Assembly (NCBI GenBank): GCA_949825065.1
Contig: OX463848.1
Span: forward strand, 24,150,986-24,214,985
Direction: 5' to 3'
DNA: 64,000 nucleotides
Source of the DNA: Odontocerum albicorne
Taxonomy: Eukaryota > Arthropoda > Insecta > Trichoptera > Odontoceridae
Made by a program: the position numbers and the translations under genes. The notes beneath the pieces are model-generated. The model was not told the origin of the DNA. It did not search any database and was given only the letters and a program-made list of their open reading frames with translations. This document shows, in pieces, positions 22,882 to 33,318 of the stretch. Position 1 is the first letter of the stretch. Each line of letters starts with the position of its first letter.

Positions 22882-23407
22882 AACAAATTAGAAATTAACG
22901 GTGTATATTGAATACAATTTTCCTATCGTAACACCGGTGTAAGGTGTTGCATGGACATCCAATTAGTTAAGACCTCTGCGGGCGATTAGCAGTGCAAATC
23001 TTGACCAAATATCACCCGGTATCCTCAATGCGTGACCTAACACCCATAAGTGATCTAACCACCATCCAATACGAGTACCTTAAGCTTGTCGTATTGTATT
23101 ATCCTTTACAATAGGCTAGCCCTCGTGATCGAGTATGATTGTCAGCCATCCTGTGGATGGAAGACACCTGTGCGTGTATTAGTTTTGTGTGCAAACTGTG
23201 CAATTCAGCAAGCAAACCGTCTTGACAGATCAAACCCAAAGCTCCGATATTCGTAGCAAGAAGATTAAAGATCCAAGACGATCGACAGGTTTAATATGCC
23301 GCAGCATTTTGTTAGACAGTTTTTTTACATAGCGCCATTTATTTTCGTTGTTTACTAGCGTTATGAGAATTTATTTTGCAAGTGTAAAACTTGATACCTT
23401 AAAGTGA
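22882..23407. other. Duplicated gap flank, right copy
   Basis: It is the same sequence as 22207-22681 with a fuller SINE-2 body: 23216-23258, which includes CCGTCTTGACAGATCAAACC, is absent from the left copy. The missing piece is bounded by AGCAA micro-repeats. Confidence 0.9.
23120..23265 (-). repeat. SINE-2 body copy
   Basis: CTCGTGATCGAGTATGATTG, CAGCCATCCTGTGGATGGA and GTTTTGTGTGCAAACTGTGC, then CTTGACAGATCAAACCCAAA are the reverse complement of 16260-16430 and 19355-19500. Confidence 0.7.
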
Positions 23408-23424
23408 AACACGTTCGGAAATGA

Positions 23425-23480
23425 ATCTGTCAGGAATCGAACCTGGAACGCCCGCTTAGAACACAACCGCCGACTAAATT
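23425..23480 (-). repeat. tRNA-like SINE head fragment
   Basis: CAGGAATCGAACCTGGAACG contains an antisense box B (reverse complement AGGTTCGATTCC). Confidence 0.45.
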
Positions 23481-23531
23481 AATAATTTTGTACCCTCAAC
23501 CGTTCGATTTCTTACTTATAAAACAGCCTAT

Positions 23532-23612
23532 CATATAATGACCTAGGCTTCAAGTTACAATCTAGTCCAAACATATAATGACCTAGGCTTCAAGTTACAA
23601 TCTAGTCCAAAC
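23532..23612. repeat. 40 bp tandem duplication
   Basis: ATAATGACCTAGGCTTCAAG recurs with a 40 bp shift (ACCTAGGCTT at 23541 and 23581). The two units are identical. Confidence 0.95.
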
Positions 23613-23796
23613 ATCAAACGTTCAATATTTTTAACCTTAAAATTTCGTTATTTGTATTCAAAGTCGTAAGTTATACGATCATAACTTTAAAGTAAAGTAT
23701 TGAAACCACGAGACTTCCTTATTTAAGGAAGCTGCGACAAATTTCTACGAAATTTAACTTAATATTTTCAGTAAAAAAGAGTAAGGTGCATTGTTG

Positions 23797-23990
23797 AATT
23801 ATACTTTCGTTGTATACAGTACAACTTGGCGGATCAATTGCTATGTGTCAATATCTTCTATCCAACCAGAAAGGTGTTAAGTACGAGTAAGCCTCAAGTG
23901 AAAATCAAACTCTAGCCCTCATAAAAAAATCAAGATACTAAAACGAATAGATCGCTCAACCCCAGGCTGGAAGAAAAGCGTCTTCCTAAC
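23797..23990 (-). repeat. SINE-1 copy, head lost
   Basis: TATACTTTCGTTGTATACAG, then TACAACTTGGCGGATCAATT, CCAACCAGAAAGGTGTTAAG and CTCAAGTGAAAATCAAAC. The tRNA-like head beyond 23930 is not recognisable. Confidence 0.65.
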
Positions 23991-24179
23991 TTCTTATCAA
24001 CAGGTTACGGAGCCCGTCTGTCTTACTATGTTATGTTGTGGTAGTTACAGCTGCTGCATTTGTCACGAGGCCATAACATAATACGAGTATCTGACACCCA
24101 TAATCTCCTAAGACACTTGTTTACAAAACAATGATGAGCTCTTATCTTGGACTAAAGGAACATATAAAAGTAGGCAAGA

Positions 24180-24700
24180 TACATACATACCCTTACACCA
24201 TTTCCCTGTCGAAGTAGGCAGAGAGGACAGAGCGCCAGATTTTCTTATCTCTACACGCATCGTTCGCCTATTCTATATTCAAACACTTTTTCATACAATT
24301 TCTACGATTACTCTGATTTTCTACATTCCCTTCTTTCAAAATATCATTAACTTGACCCAACCATACTTTCTTTGATCTTCGTCTATCACTCCTCCCACTC
24401 ACATTTGTAGAATATATTTATTTTGTTAGTTTTTCTTCATCTATTGTTCTGCATGGCCAAACCATCTCAGAATACTCTTCTTTATCTTACTTCTCTTATC
24501 CTTTCATTCCGTATTTTGTCCTACATTGTCACGCCATGTATTCTTCACTATTTATACGGCTTTTTTTAGTTTCTTTTCATGTCCACGTTTCACTTTCATA
24601 TATTAAAGTTGGTACTAAAATATCATTGTGGTCTATCATCCTAGCAGATTTTACAGAAGTAGGTAAAACGCAGTCGCCAAATAGCCGAAATTTAATATTT
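24180..24700 (-). mobile_element. LINE-A 3' fragment, long
   Basis: Read on the minus strand, from about 24620 down: VPTLIYES, a WFGHAEQ-like motif (GGTTTGGCCATGCAG, about 24455), QIYSTNVSGRSDRRRSKKVW, LGQVNDILKEGNVENQSNRR and NCMKKCLNIE, then the 3' terminus (GGTGTAAGGGTATGTATGT). The motif order matches the copy at 11290-11760. Frameshifts are present. Confidence 0.75.
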
Positions 24701-24817
24701 AACGCTCAGGAAACCAAAAGTAGAATTTACAGAAAAATATAATAACGTTTCAAACTTCTTCAACTGTCAAAAAATAATTTTAATGTATCATAAATTAGCC
24801 CAATATCATACATAAAA

Positions 24818-25293
24818 TGTGTGGGATAAATAACGCCTCGTTTTGAAATGTAAATAAAAAAAGCATCATACACTAGAAAATATCCAAGCAGTAAGACAAG
24901 CCAAAACCCAATCTCCACGACGCGCGACGTTCAGCCCATAAGCATGCTGCAAATATGGGAATTTCTGATTGGAGAGTGAGGAGGTTTTTTTACGCAGACC
25001 TTCAGTTCCATCCTTACAAAATAATGGATTTACAGGAACGTGATCTGTCACGAAATACCACCAGAAATGACCAGGGGAGAGTAATACGTAATTTCAGAGA
25101 GAGGCTTCAGACGTGTAAATTGAAGGTCGATATTTGATCATATGGTAAATTGAAGGTCGATATTTGATCAATATAATTTTTCAAACAATATACAAAAATA
25201 ATTAACATTGTTCTTTTAGATTATAGAATAAAATTTTTGAAAACAAGTATGGTATTTACATTTTTGAACGAGGCGTTATTTCTGTCACATACT
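24818..25293 (+). mobile_element. Internally deleted Tc1/mariner-like transposon
   Basis: Terminal inverted repeats of about 38 bp: left 24818-24855 (core AAATAACGCCTCGTT) and right 25252-25293. Between them are two ends of a transposase: an N-terminal part (KHAANMGISDWRVRRFFYAD, then LQFHPYKIM and LQERDLSRN) joined directly to a C-terminal part (RVIRNFRERLQTC). In the arthropod family that carries HTH-LxFHPYKI and ends RVxxNFRxRLxxC, several hundred catalytic-domain bases lie between these, so this is a deletion derivative. A frameshift precedes KHAAN. A 26 bp direct repeat (25115-25140 and 25145-25170) follows the C-terminal part. Confidence 0.75.
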
Positions 25294-25419
25294 GTGTTAC
25301 ATATCACATGTTCGAGTACATATATCACTCATTTGCATTCTTCTTTTCTAAAGCCCTTCTAATAATTAAATATGTTTGTATCTATTGAAAAAGGTTAATC
25401 TAATCTAATATAAAGGAAA

Positions 25420-25505
25420 ATTTTACACATCGTCGTTTAGAGAGAAAATTCTCCTCAAGGGTGCTCTAACTCGGGACTTGAACTCACTATTATTAAACAA
25501 ATCAC
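25420..25505 (-). repeat. SINE-D copy
   Basis: CGTCGTTTAGAGAGAAAATT, CTCCTCAAGGGTGCTCTAAC and TTGAACTCACTATTATTAAA are the reverse complement of SINE-D at 53205. Confidence 0.6.
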
Positions 25506-25631
25506 GTCTGGCATCTATAGCAACGCCCGAACGAATTATTTTTAATACTTGTTGTACACATCACTACCCTGTAAGATGTGGCAACTTCTTTCAGCCTTTC
25601 TTTCAAGTTCACGGCCATTATTCAAAAAAAA

Positions 25632-25725
25632 GAAGAGACAACCTCCGTGGCCTAATTGGTAAAACGTCTATTTTCTGACCCGGAGATAGCGGGTTCAATT
25701 CCCACTGGAACCCAGATTTTTTTAC
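25632..25725 (+). repeat. SINE-1 tRNA-like head
   Basis: GACAACCTCCGTGGCCTAAT with box A TGGCCTAATTGG and box B GGTTCAATTCC, then CCCACTGGAACCCAG and a T run. The body is missing. Confidence 0.75.
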
Positions 25726-25739
25726 AAAAAATAGAAATT

Positions 25740-26320
25740 AAATGTGTAGTAAACGAGCGAATGATTTCAGTTTAAATAGCGACCATCGATAAGCATATAT
25801 TATACATATATTTTGTTATAAGTTAATCTTAAAAGCTAGTTTAATTTAATTTTGAGTGTGATCCAAAAACTATTTCTGTTACTGGTTTACCACTTCATTC
25901 CTCTAATGCATGTCATTTTATAGACTTTATTGTTTGTGTATTTTTTGCGATGGATTTGCATTCCAATTGGCCTGGGAGCCGTTCCACTCCGATTAGGAAG
26001 GCGGTTAAGAAAATCTAAAAACATGGCCGTTTTCCTCTACAGCGGCACTCGCATCAACCAAATAGTAAACTAAAACCTGTCACAAAAACTCAAACCTGAT
26101 TCAGCTGTAGAACCTGAACGAAATGTAGGTGATTATTTTTGTCGGTGTAACTCGGTAGCGACGTCAGGTGTAGTCAACTGTAAGATGATATCAACGGTGT
26201 GAAATTTGATTTGCTAACCGAAGGCGGCGGCCACTAAAAATATAGACTCGATTAATTTATTAGGTTGTGTTGTGTAATGTTTTGTAAACGAAGCCTTTTT
26301 AATTTATTTATGGAGACAGA
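25740..26320. other. Spacer, nothing recognised
   Basis: No gene or named repeat was seen. The region around 25970-26240 is a little richer in G+C but has no recognised peptide. Confidence 0.35.
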
Positions 26321-26324
26321 AAAG

Positions 26325-26620
26325 TTTATGACCTCCGTGGTCAAGTTGGTAAGATAGACGCCTGTCTTTCAGTCCAGTGGCTGCTGGTTCAATTTACATT
26401 CAAACTCAGATTTTTTTAACAAGACTCATGTTTTCTGACACGGGCTTTACGGGTTCGATTCCTGTTGGAACTCAGATTCAAAAAAGGATTCCCGTCAAAT
26501 TTCACTAAAGGCCTCTTTAACATCTCTCTAGTTGGTTGGAAGAGATTATTCGATGGTAATAAGCCCGCTAAGTGGTACTGTATATAACAAAGGTGTAATA
26601 TAATACATTAAGGAGTTAAA
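26325..26620 (+). repeat. SINE-1 with duplicated head
   Basis: The first head (ATGACCTCCGTGGTCAAGTT, box B-like GGTTCAATTTAC) is followed at about 26425 by a second partial head (TTTTCTGACACGGGC, box B GGTTCGATTCC), then a full body with GGCCTCTTTAACATCTCTCT, AGTTGGTTGGAAGAGATTAT and the tail TATAACAAAGGTGTAATAT. Either two copies inserted together or the head was duplicated. Confidence 0.75.
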
Positions 26621-26624
26621 CAAG

Positions 26625-26945
26625 CTTTATGTGAAAACCAGACTGGAACCCCCTAAAAAAATCTAGGTACAAGATCTATTGGTTTATTTAGCCAAACAGA
26701 ATTGAAAGTATAGCATAAGATACAATGTCAAGTTTAATCTAGAATATTACATTGTATTTCGCTTTCGATGTATACATTACAACTTAGCATGTTTATTGCT
26801 ATATAGCAATCTCTTTCAACCAACCAGAAAGGTATTTATAGACCCATGAGTGAAAATCCGACGAGAACCCTATTGTAATAAAATTTGGGTATCAACGGGA
26901 ACCGAACTCGCCACCCCCTTGCTGAAAAACAGGGGTCTTACTACG
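26625..26945 (-). repeat. SINE-1 copies, opposite orientation to the preceding one
   Basis: A short piece at 26630-26690 (TGAAAACCAGACTGGAACCC) is followed by a near-complete antisense copy at 26755-26945 (TTCGATGTATACATTACAAC, CAACCAACCAGAAAGGTATT and GGTATCAACGGGAACCGAAC). With 26325-26620 it makes a large imperfect inverted repeat. Confidence 0.7.
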
Positions 26946-27310
26946 GATATATCGTGTGATGATCTATGCCAAAATTAGAAATGTGATTATTAAGGATGAA
27001 TGTTAGTTAAACATTGATGTTTTAAGTAGTTTGGATATGTTGAATGGATGGGTGGCTAAAGACTGACGAAACAAATTTATAATGCAAGCATAAAAGGGAG
27101 TCGTGGTACATGACGATCGAGAAAGGTATGGTTAGACCAAGTGAATGAAATATTGAAAGAAAGGAAAGTAAGGAGTAATAAAACAGAAAGATCCGTATAA
27201 GATAATGTTTGGGTATGGAGGAGGTTAATGAAGTATATCGTAACAGGAATGTTTGGTACTTTGTCCTCTCTTTCTACCCCTACAGGGGGGTGGTTTAATG
27301 TTATGAATGG
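26946..27310 (+). mobile_element. LINE-A 3' fragment
   Basis: WLDQV-type sequence is visible as WLDQVNEILKERKVRSN with one substitution at 27130-27180, preceded by QIYNASIKGSRG and followed by the words GTATGGAGGAGGTTAATGAA and TTTCTACCCCTACAGGGG. It ends at GTTATGAATGGATGTATATG. Frameshifts are present. Confidence 0.7.
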
Positions 27311-27317
27311 ATGTATA

Positions 27318-27397
27318 TGAGTATCGAATCAAGGGAATCGAACCCATAACCCCCATGTTGGAAGATATATGCCTTACCAACCAGGCTACTAGTCAGC
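27318..27397 (-). repeat. SINE-1 tRNA-like head
   Basis: GGGAATCGAACCCATAACCC (antisense box B) and CTTACCAACCAGGCTACTAG (antisense box A). It directly abuts the LINE-A 3' end. Confidence 0.65.
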
Positions 27398-27466
27398 TTT
27401 AATATTCTAAAAAGTATTTGTTTCATATTGAAAAAATACTGATAACAATTTAAGTTTTAGGGAAAT

Positions 27467-27897
27467 CAAAATGTATGAACAAATGAATCTATGTAAGAAA
27501 AGCTATTCAACTACAATATATTGTTAATAAAATGTAAGAACAAATAAATCTATGTAAGAAGAGCTGTTGAACTACAATATATTGTTAATAAAATGTAAGA
27601 ACAAATAAATCTATGTAAGAAGAGCTGTTGAACTACAATATATTGTTAATAAAATGTAAGAACAAATAAATCTATGTAAGAAGAGCTGTTGAACTACAAT
27701 ATATTGTTAATAAAATGTAAGAACAAATAAATCTATGTAAGAAGAGCTGTTGAACTACAATATATTGTTAATAAAATGTAAGAACAAATAAATCTATGTA
27801 AGAAGAGCTGTTGAACTACAATATATTGTTAATAAAATGTAAGAACAAATGAATCTATGTAAGAAAAGCTGTTGAACTACAATATATTATTAATAAA
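27467..27897. repeat. 61 bp tandem array, 7 copies
   Basis: CAAATnAATCTATGTAAGAA starts at 27480, 27541, 27602, 27663, 27724, 27785 and 27846, exactly 61 bp apart. The five inner copies look identical. The two outermost share the variants CAAATGAATC and AGAAAAGCT. This is a small, recently homogenised minisatellite. Confidence 0.97.
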
Positions 27898-27899
27898 AG

Positions 27900-29300
27900 T
27901 CACACAAAACTTGATCGTGAAAACAGATGCCGATGCATCTGTTATCGATATAATCAAGAAACTGTAATGTTTTTTGCATCGAACAAAGAATTTTAAACAT
28001 GATTTTTTAAAAGTATAGCTTTATATTAGATCATAAATCAATTATGTTTTCTCTATAGTGTCGAAAAATTTAGCATGTTTACGTTTCAATGAGGTTTTGA
28101 GTAACAGTTTTCGTGAATATGAAAAAAAAACTCCAGGCCATATTAAATTTTTGAACTCCTGTACGTATATGCACATTGATTAAGTCTGCAGAAGTTGTAA
28201 AACATGATTTGTATATCTTCTGATATACGTTGTGTACCAATGTAATGGGTGGATGTATATTATACACATCTTGTGTGTGAGAGAGAGAGAGAGCAAGTAT
28301 TAGAAGGGGTAATCATATTTGATTTATGGAACGGACTTAATATTAGAGAAAGTTATTTTCTTCATAAATTATTTATAAATATTGATAATTTCGTATACAT
28401 TTGATAAATACTTACGAATAATTCAATTAAAAAGTTATATTTTAAGAAGTTAAAAAGCTTCAGTTTTTTTAGATTGGCGTTTCTCAAAAAAGGCATCGTG
28501 CTACATATTGACACTCGAGATTGTTCTTAATGAGTATATCAAATGTTTTTATACAAAATGTTAAAAATATGTGTAGCATTGGACAATTTTACAGATAAGA
28601 AAAAAATCTTGATTTCACAAAACATGTAAAAGTTGTCTGTAAGCAGTACAAAGAGAAAAAAAACAGTATAATGTAATTCATAAAACATTAGATAGTTAGA
28701 TAAAATTGAAATAAATTCACTGTAATGAAGCAACCGATTAAATGATCTATTATTAATACAGAGAAAAACGGGACCGAGATGCACGTACAAATAATTAGAA
28801 GGAATAAAAAAAATATCTGTTCTTTAGAAAAAAATTTGTTGACAGTCAAAATATAAAAGCTATATATAATAAATCAAAACTTATAAAGCATAAGTACTCG
28901 TAGCGTAATTAATTTCTCAGTTCGAGTAACTTACTGTAATTTCTTGTTTATATTATTTAAAATATCCTGAATCTTGAAAACGTTTAGTTCGAGTTATTTT
29001 ATGGAATCATAGTATTGGTGATTTAATTATCTATGTTGCTTGCTGCAATACATATCACGTATTAGAAAATGTCAAATGATATTTCTATACTCGACTCGTA
29101 AGTCAGATAAAAGTAAATTTTCTCTTCTGAAATGTAAAGCAGTCTATCTACCAAATAAAGTACCTGTATAAATAACAAGTGCGTTTTCTCTCAATTCTCT
29201 GATCTCAACTTTCTTTACCTTGAAAGCTCCGGTCTGCATAGTTCACCTTTCACTCAGTTATAATTCAGTGCCAGACTTAGGTGTAAAATAATAAATAAAA
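27900..29300. other. AT-rich spacer with a short (GA)n
   Basis: A GTGTGTGAGAGAGAGAGAG tract sits at 28271-28291. Nothing else was recognised. Confidence 0.4.
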
Positions 29301-29307
29301 AATGTAT

Positions 29308-29408
29308 GAATTGTTGTCAAATATATGTGAATAATTTAATGAATTGTTGTCAAATATATAGTATGTGAATAATTTAATGAATTGTTGTCAAATATATGTG
29401 AATGTAAT
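29308..29408. repeat. Tandem repeat, 33 to 38 bp, 3 copies
   Basis: GAATTGTTGTCAAATATAT starts at 29308, 29341 and 29379. The middle unit carries a 5 bp insertion (AGTAT). Confidence 0.9.
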
Positions 29409-29439
29409 TGAATAAGGTAAGATCGAATTTTTTTGTCAA

Positions 29440-29720
29440 ATTCAAACATAAAATTGCACCAAATGCTCGTGGACGATGATTTTCCATATTTTTAGTGTCT
29501 TTGTTATCTCAGCAATCTTTTGTTTCGTAGAACGCTGGTTAATCTCGATCAATGCCTTGATTTGGTCGTCATCGGTGGTTGTCAGTCTTGCAGAGAGAAC
29601 ATCATCTTGGAGTGTAGTATCACCATTACGGAAATTTTCAAACCACATTTGACACACACGATTCCTTACTACATCGTTGACATACATTGTCATATCTTTT
29701 TTTTATAAATATCTTTTATT
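29440..29720 (-). mobile_element. mariner transposase fragment (N-terminal helix-turn-helix)
   Basis: The minus frame NRVCQMWFENFRNGDTTLQD, then ARLTTTDDDQIKALIEINQR and IVHEHL follows the mariner N-terminus (WFxxFxxGDxxLxDxxxxGRPxxxDDxxIxxLIExNxR, then a second HTH). No catalytic domain or terminal repeats were found. GRP is changed to ARL. Confidence 0.75.
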
Positions 29721-29724
29721 TTTG

Positions 29725-30055
29725 GTTTGGGTCGCATTTTTACCTTTGCGATAGTAAAAAAAGCATCATGTACCGAAAAATCAACTAGTTTTGTTTCATC
29801 GTTAAAATGACGTCAACAAAACGGCTCAAGCATTTTGGGTAAACAATGATAGAAAATGCGTCAAACTATTATCTTTAATAATAATAAATATATTCAGCAC
29901 ATTTGAGACGAAGTTAGCAGTCTCTCTCAGAAATACGAAACCATGTATCGGATAACATATTAAAAACGATTGAGCACAAAAAATAGTACTTTCCACTTTT
30001 GTTTCTTTATGGAGATCTTAAATCTATCCTGTCGGAAAAAAAACATTCCCGGGAG
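29725..30055. other. Spacer, nothing recognised
   Basis: No gene or repeat recognised. It may contain unrecognised flanks of the adjacent mariner copy. Confidence 0.35.
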
Positions 30056-30059
30056 GTAT

Positions 30060-30345
30060 AACATTAGTTTTTCCTTCGCCTTTTAGGCCACCTTCCTGGC
30101 ATGCGATGCCCTAAAGGGATCTCGTGTGCTGCTATGTATGGGATTCTGTAATTTTCCATCCTATCTATATGGTCACACCAGTACCGCCTTCTCTTCCTGC
30201 TCTGTCGGACTAGATCTTCTGTGTTACAGGTCTGTTGGATGTTAGTTTCTGATTCTATATTTGAAAGATTTTCCAGCGATGGTTCGTGATATTCTTATGT
30301 CGGATGTTCGAAGAAGGTTTCTAGGAAGTTATTGTGTTCAGATTG
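30060..30345 (-). mobile_element. Non-LTR retrotransposon tail
   Basis: The minus frame gives VRQSRKRRRYWCDHIDRMEN, then YRIPYIAAHEIPLGHRMPGR and WPKRRRK, like the RWxDHVxRMxxxRxP...GxRxxGRPxKRW tail of several insect LINE ORFs. A stop lies upstream. Confidence 0.5.
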
Positions 30346-30349
30346 TGAT

Positions 30350-31451
30350 ACACAAAATTATAAATAGTGGCATGCTGGTGGAATATATCCATGTACAAGT
30401 TATTTAGAAAATATGATTTTTGTGCATTTCAGAGGCGGATAAAGTAAAAATAGAATGCGATCAATTAATAAGTAAAACATAATTATATAAACGAGTAAAT
30501 AAAGGGCTAATAAGAGGTTTCTTCTAATTTATTAGTAAAATTTGGAACTATCTCATTCTTTAGTTAACTGTAGAGTAGTATTGCCAAATCAGAAAATATA
30601 TTTTAGATGATATTTTTTTATGAAATAAGAAAGATGAGTGCAATAATGTGCAGTCAAGTATATAAACTAATGGTCACTTCACAAAATCAGCAACCCACTG
30701 ATGGTGAAATAGTGGAAATCAAAAAATGTCTTTGTGGTATTAAATAAATCTTCTAATAAAAAGCAAGATTTTTCTATTGCAGAATATTCTTGCGAAATTA
30801 AGTTTTTGCTTCTTTCAGTGATCTTTTCTGACTCTTGGATGCTATTTCTGAGAAGTGTTGGGATATTAAAAAAAAGTGGTTTTATTTGTAAACGTTTTCC
30901 TTTACATTTTTCATTTAGAATAAAATTCGATTATTGGCAGATACCGAAAACTTATTTCAGAACTGTTCAACGTCAAAATTTATTGTTGTGCTGTTAGATA
31001 AATTTGAAATGCGCTTTTTGAGATTTTTCATTATTCTTTTAATAGTTAATATTCACTGTACAATCATATTCGCTCCTCTGCAGTAGTCAAAATATCGAAT
31101 AAATGTTTAACGACAATTTTCTTTCCCGTTAAAACTTACTTTACTGTTTCTACTTTATAGCTACTCTTAGGACGAAATGGTCTACTTGTAAATCATTTCT
31201 TAACATTTTTGATTACATTTGACAACCCTTGATGATTGATTCGATAGTCAATATCAGATCTGTAGAATAAAGGGATATACGAAAAATATATGTTACATAA
31301 AATTTATACATATTTTTACACTGTGCCATTTAATTGAACTTGTTGCAGCAATTTTCATACCACACATTCGTCAGGAGTTTGCTAGAACTCACGCCAATGA
31401 ACTTTTTTACCGGCTCATCAAAGGTAAAGTTTATGTCATAAAACCGGCACC
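30350..31451. other. AT-rich spacer, nothing recognised
   Basis: The plus strand is open for about 85 codons near 30740-30995 but without homology, and its composition matches the AT-rich background. Confidence 0.4.
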
Positions 31452-31510
31452 TTTGGTATTTGAGTGCACTTTCCTTTAACCATTAAAGGAGAATGCGCCC
31501 AAATACCAAA
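31452..31510. repeat. 28 bp inverted repeat (hairpin)
   Basis: Arms 31452-31479 and 31483-31510 pair at about 24 of 28 positions around the loop CCA (left arm begins TTTGGTATTTGAGTGCACTT). Confidence 0.8.
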
Positions 31511-31514
31511 TCAA

Positions 31515-32228
31515 ATTATTTGTGACGTTTGAGATTCCACGTTATTAGCAGTATATGGACCAGAAAGGCCATTCATTTGAGCACTCGCAATGACGAAAAA
31601 AATGTACGTCAGTCTTCTTTTATTTGGAGTTGTTGTTTTAGATATACCTCAATAAATTCTGAATTAAAAATAGTTCAAACTGTGCACATATTTTTTGAGA
31701 CACCTTGAATATATTTATTTATACTGGTTTAGTATAATATATCGGATTTATGTCCAAATATCCATCATCATACGGGTTTAATTTATTTTTATTTTTGGTC
31801 ACTTTTGTACGTTGCAATTCCTCAACCGTGAGAATACAATAATTGGATAATTCTATGTCTAATTTGGTGATTATTTTTAATACAGATGTTTTTTAGTTCA
31901 GGAGGGTCCTTCTTCGGCATTTTCTCCTCGTAGGTCTAGAGTACGAGACTGGTTATTCCATTTTCGCTTAAGTATTATTTTTCTCGATTGCCCTATAATT
32001 TCTTATTGTCATTGTCTTTAAGAATTTTTTTATTATGTTGCTTGAATTTAATTAATCGTATTTCATTATTTTTATTGCTTTCCATTTTGTATGTGCTATA
32101 CATTAATATTTTAATGCATCTTGAAACATATATGTATTCTAAATTGTTAGTTATTTCTGGAATATGTTGATATGTTATATTTTGTGATGTAATTATTACA
32201 TGTCAAGGACAATCAAGTGCCGTTTATT
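31515..32228. other. AT-rich spacer, nothing recognised
   Basis: No gene or repeat family was identified. It precedes the satellite array. Confidence 0.4.
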
Positions 32229-33318
32229 TAGTCAATAGATAAAAAGATAATATTGTTGGCACCGTTGGTGGGACAAATTGTTTTGTCAATAAATAAAATC
32301 TATTTTGTCAATAAATAAAAATATAATATTGTTGGCACCGTTGGTGGGACAAATTGTTTTGTCAATAAATAAAATCTATTTTGTCAATAAATAAAAATAT
32401 AATATTGTTGGCACCGTTGGTGGGACAAATTGTTTTGTCAATAAATAAAATCTATTTTGTCAATAAATAAAAATATAATATTGTTGGCACCGTTGGTGGG
32501 ACAAATTGTTTTGTCAATAAATAAAATCTATTTTGTCAATAAATAAAAATATAATATTGTTGGCACCGTTGGTGGGACAAATTGTTTTGTCAATAAATAA
32601 AATCTATTTTGTCAATAAATAAAAATATAATATTGTTGGCACCGTTGGTGGGACAAATTGTTTTGTCAATAAATAAAATCTATTTTGTCAATAAATAAAA
32701 ATATAATATTGTTGGCACCGTTGGTGGGACAAATTGTTTTGTCAATAAATAAAATCTATTTTGTCAATAAATAAAAATATAATATTGTTGGCACCGTTGG
32801 TGGAACAAATTGTTTTGTCAATAAATAAAATCTATTTTGTCAATAAATAAAAATATAATATTGTTGGCACCGTTGGTGGGACAAATTGTTTTGTCAATAA
32901 ATAAAATCTATTTTGTCAATAAATAAAAATATAATATTGTTGGCACCGTTGGTGGGACAAATTGTTTTGTCAATAAATAAAATCTATTTTGTCAATAAAT
33001 AAAAATATAATATTGTTGGCACCGTTGGTGGGACAAATTGTTTTGTCAATAAATAAAATCTATTTTCTCAATAAATAAAAATATAATATTGTTGGCACCG
33101 TTGGTGGAACAAATTGTTTTGTCAATAAATAAAATCTATTTTGTCAATAAATAAAAATATAATATTGTTGGCTCCGTTGGTGGGACAAATTGTTTTGTCA
33201 ATAAATAAAATCTATTTTGTCAATAAATAAAAATATAATATTGTTGGCACCGTTGGTGGGACAAATTGTTTTGTCAATAAATAAAATCTATTTTGTCAAT
33301 AAATAAAAATATAATATT
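32229..33318. repeat. 76 bp satellite array, about 14 monomers
   Basis: GTTGGCACCGTTGGTGGGAC starts at 32255 and recurs at exact 76 bp steps through 33243, the next start being 33319. Each monomer contains two copies of TTTTGTCAATAAATAAAA-type sequence, one with ATCTA and one with ATATAATATT after it. Only a handful of single-base differences are visible (GGTGGAAC twice, GGCTCCG once, TTCTCAAT once). Confidence 0.98.

Noticed and set aside
22635..22911. Open frames across the N run
   Set aside because: They are made of unknown bases only.
27467..27897. Possible CRISPR array
   Set aside because: Units are contiguous 61 bp repeats with no variable spacers, and the genome is eukaryotic. The same holds for 41041-41504 and 32229-33718.
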